Source of the DNA: Inia geoffrensis
Lineage: Eukaryota; Chordata; Mammalia; Artiodactyla; Iniidae
Direction: 5' to 3'
Assembly (NCBI GenBank): GCA_036417435.1
Contig: CM070911.1
Location: forward strand, 4,402,001 to 4,466,000
DNA length: 64,000 bases
Shown in pieces: positions 57,391-64,000 of the stretch. The notes beneath the pieces are model-generated. The model made no database searches, was not told the origin of the DNA, and saw only the letters and a program-made list of their open reading frames with translations. The translations under genes were made by a program, and so were the position numbers. How positions within the stretch are numbered: position 1 is the stretch's first letter; each line of letters starts with the position of its first letter.

Positions 57391-57459
57391 GATATATCTT
57401 AATATCTCTATGTGTATAAATCATATTTTGTTCTTATTCACCCAACAATCATTGCCTAT

Positions 57460-57565
57460 TTATTTCTTAGGCTCAGAGAAGTTAGGTAATTTCCCCAAGT
57501 TCACACAATTAGTAAGATATAAAACCAAGTTTCAAAGCAAGTTTGTCTAAGCACAGCATCCAAGC
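57460..57565 (-). mobile_element. MIR SINE fragment
   Basis: 'ggctcagagaagttaggtaa' then 'tttccccaagttcacacaat' and 'tagtaagatataaaaccaag' are the reverse MIR core. Confidence 0.65.
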
Positions 57566-57814
57566 ATTTTTGATATGTCCCTCCCCACCTCAGGAGAGGG
57601 CTCCAAAAGTCCAAAATCGCCATCAATTCCTTCCACGGTAGGGCCACACTAAGGGTACTCAGTGTGGGCTTTGGTAAAATTCACAGCAACTGAAAATTTC
57701 CAGAGTGCAGTGCAGAGTGGAGTGCAGGCCTGGAAGCATGCAGTGGAAGCTGAGCATGTCCATTTATCCCATTGCAGAGATCCTAAAAGCAGTGTGATTG
57801 TCAAGGACCAAGGT
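57566..57814. other. Unique sequence
   Basis: Nothing recognised. Confidence 0.4.
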
Positions 57815-58065
57815 CAGTCCTGTTGACCTTGAAGAAGACAGCCACCATGTTGCCAATGGCCTATGAAGAGAAATACATGGCAGGGAGCTGGGAGCAGCCC
57901 CGAGAACCTCAGCCTCTCACCCTAGAAGTGCAGACTAGGAAGTAGAGAACCCAGGTAGCCATGCCTGGGCTCCTGACCAACAGAACCCATGAGATGATGT
58001 GCCTCGTTTTAATAGCTCTTTTCTGTAATTTGTTATGCAGCAATGGAAAATAAATACATTTGGCC
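57815..58065 (+). repeat. LTR-like or MER-type repeat, 3' part
   Basis: 'ctcctgaccaacagaaccca' and the ending 'tgtaatttgttatgcagcaa' match the terminal part of a widespread mammalian LTR-like repeat ('ggtttgttatgcagcaatag'). Confidence 0.4.
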
Positions 58066-58179
58066 TGGATGGAGACCATGAAAAAAATTTAAGGGAAGAC
58101 TTTGTGGAGACTATATCTTAACAGAAATATATTCCTTACATCTTCTTTCACCAGAGTCCTACCTGCCTCTTAAAGGAAT
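58066..58179. other. Unique sequence
   Basis: Nothing recognised. Confidence 0.4.
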
Positions 58180-58310
58180 GACTCTTGAGGTTTCATTCCA
58201 TAAATATTTATTGAGCACACACTATGGTTCAGGTTCTGTCTTAGGTACTTGGGTTTTAATGAACAAAAGACACCATGATTTGTGTCCTTGTGGAGCTCAA
58301 ATTCAGGAGG
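58180..58310 (+). repeat. Old mammal-wide repeat, 13355 type, clear copy
   Basis: 'ccataaatatttattgagca' and 'cacactatggttcaggttct' then 'tgtccttgtggagctcaaat'. The clearest copy of this repeat in the window. Confidence 0.5.
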
Positions 58311-59334
58311 ACATGCAAGGACCTTGGAGTCACCCTGGAGTTCTGTCTTCCACCCCAACTTGGGTTCATTCAGCTCAAAAACTCACTGGAACCAAGATTC
58401 TTCCAAGATGTGTGACTCAGGATTAAGAGATTTAGGTTTTCTGAGTTTTCTCATGTCCAAAGTGATGATCATTTTCTCTATCTTTCAGAATCTTTGAGAA
58501 CAGTAGACAAGAAACAAAAACCAGGTGTCTGTAACAATGTTGCCCCTCAATGGAGTTTCTGTTCCTCTGACTTGGAGAATTTGCAACCACCCACATGTAT
58601 GTTAACAACAGCTATAGCCATTCCTTTCACTGTAGTTAAAAGATTCATAGTTGTCTCAGGAGGGTTTCCCTAGCTGCAGGTCCTGAGTGCAGGATTGGTG
58701 TGGAAGTGATATACTGGGATATATTGTTTGGAAAGACCATAAATGTAGTGGAGGAGGGCAAAAAAAAAGGGAAGGAAACCAAACCATCAGAAACTATCAA
58801 GAAAAACTACTGTGGAAGGGGAACCATAGTTCAATTCCACAAGGAAATACTGGAAACAATGCAGGTTATAAGTCAAAATTGTCCTGACTGGAGAAAAAGA
58901 GTCTTGGGAATTTGTCTGCTCTGCCTGTGTTGGTCTTGGGCTACATATAGGCTGACCCCCAAGGGAGGTAAGTTTTCAGACACTCCATGGTGGGAGGTGG
59001 GTTCCAAATGTATGGACAGGACACATGGCTCTCAGCAGGCAAAAGACAGATGTAACCAAGACAAGGAGGTGCTGGCTGTTGGGAGTGAAGCACAGAGGGA
59101 GCCAGTGGACATGAAACTAGAAAGGGGCTGAAGGAAGCAGAGCCTGGTGTGTGTCCACTGCAGTGGTCAAGGGAGTCCTGGCCCTAAGCCTGGGAACTGA
59201 AAAAGCTTCTCCATAGAGAAGGACAGGATTTCCTTCTAAGTAAGTCTACAGATGCTCACAGAACAAATAGTATAGTGTAGATGAGGCCTGAAGAAGGCCC
59301 CACCTTTGGATACACTCTGATGTCATCAGAGCTC
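58311..59334. other. Unique sequence, no gene recognised
   Basis: Holds a 143-codon plus-strand ATG frame (58700-59131), the longest outside L1/L2 apart from the one at 31470. It has no domain, a Lys-rich part caused by an A-run, and an overlapping frame, so I do not call it a gene. Confidence 0.45.
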
Positions 59335-59515
59335 TTTCTTCAATATAATCTGAGTCTTCACAACGGTCTTTGTGGTAGGTGTTACCTGCACCTCTATTTT
59401 ATAGGCTGGCAAACTGAAGTTCAGCTCAGCTATGAAGCTCACATGAGATCACAATGCATTCTAGAAGCCAAACCAGGACTCAAGACCTTGTCTTCTAAGT
59501 CCAATGATTTTTCTA
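59335..59515 (-). mobile_element. MIR SINE
   Basis: 'attttataggctggcaaact' followed by 'gaagttcagctcagctatga' and 'aagccaaaccaggactcaag' is in reverse MIR order. Confidence 0.65.
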
Positions 59516-60234
59516 CTAAATAGTCTACTAAATATTAAGCAGAGCCAGAAAACATTTGATCATTAGGAACCATTGCAAGCATGGGGAGAATCCTTGTCAC
59601 AAAGTATATAGGGGAACGATAAAAACGCCTAGAGATTCACTACAGGTTCTGCCAGCAAAGTGGTCTCTGTCGCTACTCCTCTACCCTAACCATGTAATGG
59701 TTCAGGAACTCATTGGAATGCATCTCACCAAGACTTGGTCACAGGTTGGAGGAAGGATGTAATCCTGCCACACTTCTTAGGAGTCATAAGCCATAATATG
59801 TTGTAAATCACCACTCAGTATATGAAGAAACACCTATTGCGTAAAACTAAAGTGCTGAGAATGGATGGGAAGGTGCAGTGTTTCATTGGTAGCAAATATA
59901 GCATCTCAACAAGCTATCTTGATGATATTTTAATCAACCTCCATTATTTTCACTAAATGAATACTGTGAGATATGGGCTAGACCAACACATTGTAAGTCA
60001 TTTATAAATCCTTTAATTATAAGGACATTATACTTTTACTAATAAGTCCATGCAAGAGTCCTTAAGAATGACTGCAGTCATAAGAAGAATTACATAAACC
60101 CAGATGATCTACTAAGAACAACATAAACCATGTAGAAAACAATTCCTTATGTTGGTTTATTTCCAAAAAAAGCAGAATATTCTAGTAAATATTTTCATAA
60201 GGAGGCAAAGCTCTTGTGATTCTAAAAAACCTTA
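59516..60234. other. Unique sequence, no gene recognised
   Basis: Nothing supported. Confidence 0.45.
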
Positions 60235-60390
60235 ACATTTATATTCTTTCAGCAAGTAGGTACTGAGTACCAATCATGGACCAGAAACTGGGTAAGAGGA
60301 AGAAGACACAGAAGAGAATGAGGTGGTGCCTGTCTTCAGTGAGCCCACAATATAGTCCAGTTGGGAAGAGAGACAGTAGATTATTTTAAA
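60235..60390 (+). repeat. Probable old mammal-wide repeat, 13355 type
   Basis: 'aggtactgagtaccaatcat', 'gaatgaggtggtgcctgtct' and 'cagtgagcccacaatatagt' follow its order. Confidence 0.4.
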
Positions 60391-60564
60391 GCTGATAGTT
60401 GCCTCTGATAGAGACCTGCATGAGGTATGGTGGGAGAACCAAGAGGGGTACCTACCCTCGCCTGTAAATTTAGGAAAATCTCGGAATAAGAGAAACCTGA
60501 GCTGCATATGAAAGGGAAAGGAGGAATTAACAAGCGAGAGAGAGAATTAACAACTAACAAAGAA
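60391..60564. other. Unique sequence
   Basis: Nothing recognised. Confidence 0.4.
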
Positions 60565-60720
60565 CGCTGAGGTCAGTAAGATGGGTAGTATGATTTTCCT
60601 CATTTTACAGGCGAGGAAATGAGACTCAGGACACACCAGGCAGCTGAACAATATTTCCAAGTGTTTAAAGAACTGAGCCAAATGATCAGAGCTGGGCTCC
60701 TATTACTTTAGCATCATGCA
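60565..60720 (-). mobile_element. MIR SINE
   Basis: 'cattttacaggcgaggaaat' (60601-60620) then 'gagactcaggacacaccagg' and 'agagctgggctcctattact' are reverse MIR blocks. Confidence 0.7.
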
Positions 60721-60967
60721 GAGATCAGACAGAACACTAGTCTCCACATGCAGGATAACGTAGAGAGGAAACCAACAGCCATCTTCCAGTAGGCGAGTCT
60801 AAAAACATAGAGGCTCCAATAGGTGGTGCAGAAATTGTACAAAACAGTAAGAAGAGAACCTAAAGGGTCTTAGCTTTAGAAGATTTGAGAAAGACAGGAG
60901 CTTTTCTCAAATCATTGCTGGCACGTCTAAGAGAAGGGACTAGTTTTGTGTGCTCCTAAAGAGACAA
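60721..60967. other. Unique sequence
   Basis: Nothing recognised. Confidence 0.4.
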
Positions 60968-60981
60968 AACTATGGCTTTTT
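60968..60981. repeat. Target-site duplication, left copy
   Basis: 'aactatggcttttt', identical over 14 bp to 61880-61893. Confidence 0.95.
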
Positions 60982-61879
60982 TTTTTTTTAACATCTTTAT
61001 TGGAGTATAATTGCTTTACAATGTTCTGTTAGTTTCTGCTGTATAACAAAGTAAATCAGCTATATGTATACATATAGGCCCATATCCCCTCCCTTTTTCA
61101 TCTCCCTCCCACCCTCCCTATCCCACCCCTCTAAGTGGTCACAAAGCATGAGTTGATCTCCCTGTGCTATGAGGCTGCTTCTCACTAGCTATCTATTTTA
61201 CATTTGGTAGTGTATATATGTCAGTGCTACTCTCTCACTTCGTCCCAGCTTACCCTTCCCCCTCCCCATGTCCTCAGGTCCACTCTCCACGTCTGCGTCT
61301 TTATTCCTGTCCTGCCCCTAAATTCATCAGAACCATTTCTTTTTTACATTCCATATACATGTGTTAGCATATGGTATTTGTTTTTCTGTTTCTGACTTAC
61401 TTCACTCTGTATGACAGACTCTAGGTCCATCCACCTCACTATAAATAACTCAATTTTGTTTCTTTTTATGGCTGAGTAATAGTCTATTGTACATATGTGC
61501 CACATCTTCTTTATCCATTCATCTGTCGATGGACACTTAGGTTGCATCCATATCCTGGCTATTGTAAATAGAGCTGCAATGAACATTGTGGTACATGACT
61601 CTTTTTGAATTATGGTTTGCTCAGGGTATATGTCCAGTAGTGGGATTGCTGGGCCATATGGTAGTTCTATTTTTAGTTTTTAAGGAACCTCCATACTGTT
61701 CTCCATAGTGGCAGTACCAACTGACATTCCCGCCAACAGTGCAGAAGGTTTCCCTTTTCTCCACACCCTCTCCAGCATTTGTTGTTTGTAGATTTTCTGA
61801 TGATGCTCATCCTGACCGGGATGAGGATGGTCTTCCTGACTGTGGTTTTGATTGGTATTTCTCTAATGATTAGTGATAC
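60982..61879 (-). mobile_element. Young L1, 5'-truncated (about 0.9 kb)
   Basis: Poly(A) tail (as T-run to 60989), 3' UTR with a G-quadruplex-type tract at 61104-61129, and the last part of ORF2. The ORF2 end is open in two pieces: 61900-61673 (with intact CX3CX7HX4[19 protein letters not shown], at 61724-61777; the first few codons come from the flank) and 61586-61344, which ends at the normal stop after 'MLTHVYGM'. Flanked by a perfect 14-bp duplication, so the insertion is recent relative to everything else but the full-length L1 and the 35852 SINE. Confidence 0.95.
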
Positions 61880-61893
61880 AACTATGGCTTTTT
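61880..61893. repeat. Target-site duplication, right copy
   Basis: Identical to 60968-60981. Confidence 0.95.
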
Positions 61894-62334
61894 GAGACAC
61901 AGTTCATTCTCAGCAGAAGAAACACTTCTTCTGGGTCCCCAGCAGCAGACCCTGTATAGGTGTCTTTTTGAAGGAGTGCTCACAGGAGAACCTGGCAAGA
62001 CAGAAGGGAAAGCAGGATGGGAAAGAGGAAGAAGCCACGTGAGTGTGCAACCTCAGGCGAAGTGGTCCCAAGGGGAGCATGTGGGTGTCTCACCTGGAGA
62101 TGGGCTAGCAGGCTCCTGCACCTGCCAAATTCCGGCTAAGGGCATCGGAGATGCTCTGAGCTCCCAGTTTCTCCAGGCAGACAAAGAGGGTAGGAGCCTC
62201 AACGAGAGTTGCTGCTAAGAGTTATTAGAGCAAGTGCACAGTGTGCTGGGCAGGGGAGCACACAACTGTAAGAAAGAATGATCCCAGGGGATTTGGACTG
62301 AGAAACAGCAGCATGGCTACAAGAACAGTCCCCA
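61894..62334. other. Moderate-GC unique sequence, no gene recognised
   Basis: A 108-codon plus-strand frame (61892-62218) starts at the target duplication and shows no domain. Confidence 0.45.
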
Positions 62335-62545
62335 CATGTGAAGGGATCCTCATCACAGAATGGGACCCTCACAGGTAGAAGCTACTATCGGTGTCCCCAT
62401 TTATACATGGAGAAGGTGAGAACGGGAGCTTGAGCAACTCACTCAAGGACACACAGCTACTTATGCTAAAGCAGGCATTCAAGCAGACAGCATGACTCCA
62501 GAGCTTATACCCTTAAACACTGAGCCTACTGCCTGGACAAATCAT
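62335..62545 (-). mobile_element. MIR SINE
   Basis: 'gtccccatttatacatggag', 'gagcaactcactcaaggaca', 'cacagctacttatgctaaag' and 'gcatgactccagagcttata' are in reverse MIR order. Confidence 0.8.
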
Positions 62546-63649
62546 AAAGATTAAACAAAATAAGGAAGCGAAGTGTTTAGCACAACACCTAGCACATTCA
62601 TACATTCATTTGCCTAAAAAAAAAAAAAAGATAGCTGTTATTAGTTTTAAACAGGCAAGATTCTAGACATTTCAGAAAGAAACCTCCACATATCAAGAGT
62701 ATTTAATTCATTCATTTATCCAGGTATTGGGCACCATCATCATTTGAGGCCCTGCAGGCAGTGGTGTGTAAAACCAATGTTATTACTGTCTTCATGAAGC
62801 ATATATGATTTTTAAGATGATGTTCTCCCATTCAAATTCTGACATATCACGGAAGATGAAATACTGAAAAAGTTTTAAAAAGCTTAAGTTAATGAGCATT
62901 AGGGATTATGATTGATTTAAAAGGGTTGGATAAGTCTGGAAGCTCAATAATTAGATGAGGAAAGGATCAGAAGACCCAGAGATGTTTAGTCAGTTTAGGA
63001 ATTCCTGTATCAAAGGTAAATATTAACTATGACAGGTGATGATTTTAATCCAGTTTTCTTAACTACGTAATCCAAGCTCTTTCTATCATGGCAGGTTGAC
63101 AGAGAGAAGATTAAGGCAAAATAAACATCAAAAGGGCTATCATGTCATGTGGAAGACTGGGTTTTTGTTTGATGTTGCATCAAGAGAGGTTAAAAAAAAA
63201 TAAATAAATATTTTAAGCTAAAGATGTTAACAGCAGATTGGATTCAGGCAAATGTAAAAATGACCAATTGTTAATAAGGTGTTGGATGGGTTATTTGACC
63301 AGAAGACTCTCAGAGTAACTAAATCCTAAAATCATTTGTATATTCTAATAATCTTCAAGAACAGTACGTCTTTCTTCACATCTTCCCTGGTACACACACT
63401 GCATATGGCATTTCCAGATTAACAAGGGAGGGCTTTTAGAGAGGACAGTGAGGACACCCAAAGAGCATTTTGACTGAAATCTCCATTTGTCTGGAAGCCA
63501 CATTACTCAGTTACTCTGGCCTCAGGTCATCCCCAAGAAGGGATGCAATTTTATTGCAGCTGGTAAGTAGTTAAGTAACAATTGGTTGGGCTTGAAGACC
63601 TTTCATGTTATTTCTACTCTGTCGGGATGATTAAAGTTTGCAAACCTTA
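62546..63649. other. Mostly unique, with A-runs
   Basis: A-runs at 62617-62629 and 63193-63200. 62700-62800 weakly resembles the 13355-type repeat. No gene recognised. Confidence 0.4.
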
Positions 63650-64000
63650 TAGTTTGCCATCTTCTGGAGTTTACTCTATCCACCGTCCTTCCTCCAAAGT
63701 TTGTCAGAGCCTATTCTCTTCTCTCTGCTTATGATGCTCTCTGGACATCCTTCTCTTGCTTAACTCTTACTCTTCTTCAAAACTCAACTCCGGGGTTACA
63801 CCTCTAGTCCCCTGCCTTTCCCATCCCTACATCAGGTTTCAGACTCCAGATCTCTCCCAGAACCTGGACCCCTGCCATCAGAGCAGTGATCAGACTGAAT
63901 TACATTCATCTGTCTGTCTGTCTCCCCCACCAGCCTGTGGAACATGCTCTGACCTCTGTGACTCCAGCCTCTAGCTCATAGTGGTACCTACAGGGGCATG
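63650..64000 (+). mobile_element. L2 LINE 3' portion, cut by window end
   Basis: 'tcagagcctattctcttctc', 'ctcttcttcaaaactcaact', then 'tctgtctgtctcccccacca' and 'gcctctagctcatagtggta' follow the L2 3' consensus order. The 72-codon frame at 63756-63974 lies in it. Confidence 0.65.

Noticed and set aside
58700..59131. 143-codon plus-strand ATG frame
   Set aside because: No recognisable domain, a Lys-rich part due to an A-run, an overlapping second frame, and no promoter, splice or polyadenylation context. Fits chance in 64 kb.

Overview
The window reads as vertebrate nuclear DNA from an even-toed ungulate, most likely a cetacean. Two copies of a tRNA-derived CHR-type SINE (7231-7463 and 35853-36155) have the cetacean/hippo form: a 'gggcttccc' head, tRNA A and B boxes, and a 'gagcctgtgctccgcaac' body. 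No ruminant Bov-tA or BovB sequence was seen. The youngest L1 elements share a 3' UTR of the kind I associate with whales and dolphins. The rest of the repeat load (MIR, L2, L1M, MER5-type hAT) is mammal-wide. Species and chromosome cannot be fixed from sequence alone.

I find no intact cellular protein-coding gene, rRNA, tRNA gene or CRISPR array. The window behaves as an intergenic or intronic repeat-rich stretch. All recognisable coding sequence belongs to dead retrotransposons. Layout: 1-6250 is unique DNA with MIR/L2 and LTR-like remnants. 6250-9815 is a decayed minus-strand L1M with a CHR SINE in it. 9816-13880 is mostly unique. 13885-15860 is another minus-strand L1M carrying a tiny 5'-inverted L1. 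18058-26189 is an L1-in-L1 nest: an older plus-strand L1 tail split by a 7.2 kb full-length-layout L1 on the minus strand (5' UTR, ORF1, ORF2, 3' UTR, all with breaks). 29051-30420 and 48724-50952 are two related older plus-strand L1 tails. 35853-36155 is a fairly young SINE. 37095-37730, 42560-43085 and 63650-64000 are L2. 60982-61879 is a young 5'-truncated L1 with a perfect 14-bp target-site duplication. Between these lie unique stretches, microsatellites and about 16 MIR fragments.

No multi-gene system is present. The things most worth checking are: the nested L1s and their exact lesions (a CpG-type change in the endonuclease SDH motif, a stop just before the FADD motif, a 2-nt slip that removes the normal ORF2 stop); a twin-primed mini-L1; a 20-bp-period minisatellite; a possible unrecognised terminal exon on the minus strand near 54300-54481; and several repeat-free, homeodomain-site-rich blocks that could be conserved enhancers. 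Family names for old repeats are from memory of consensus sequences, not from a search.
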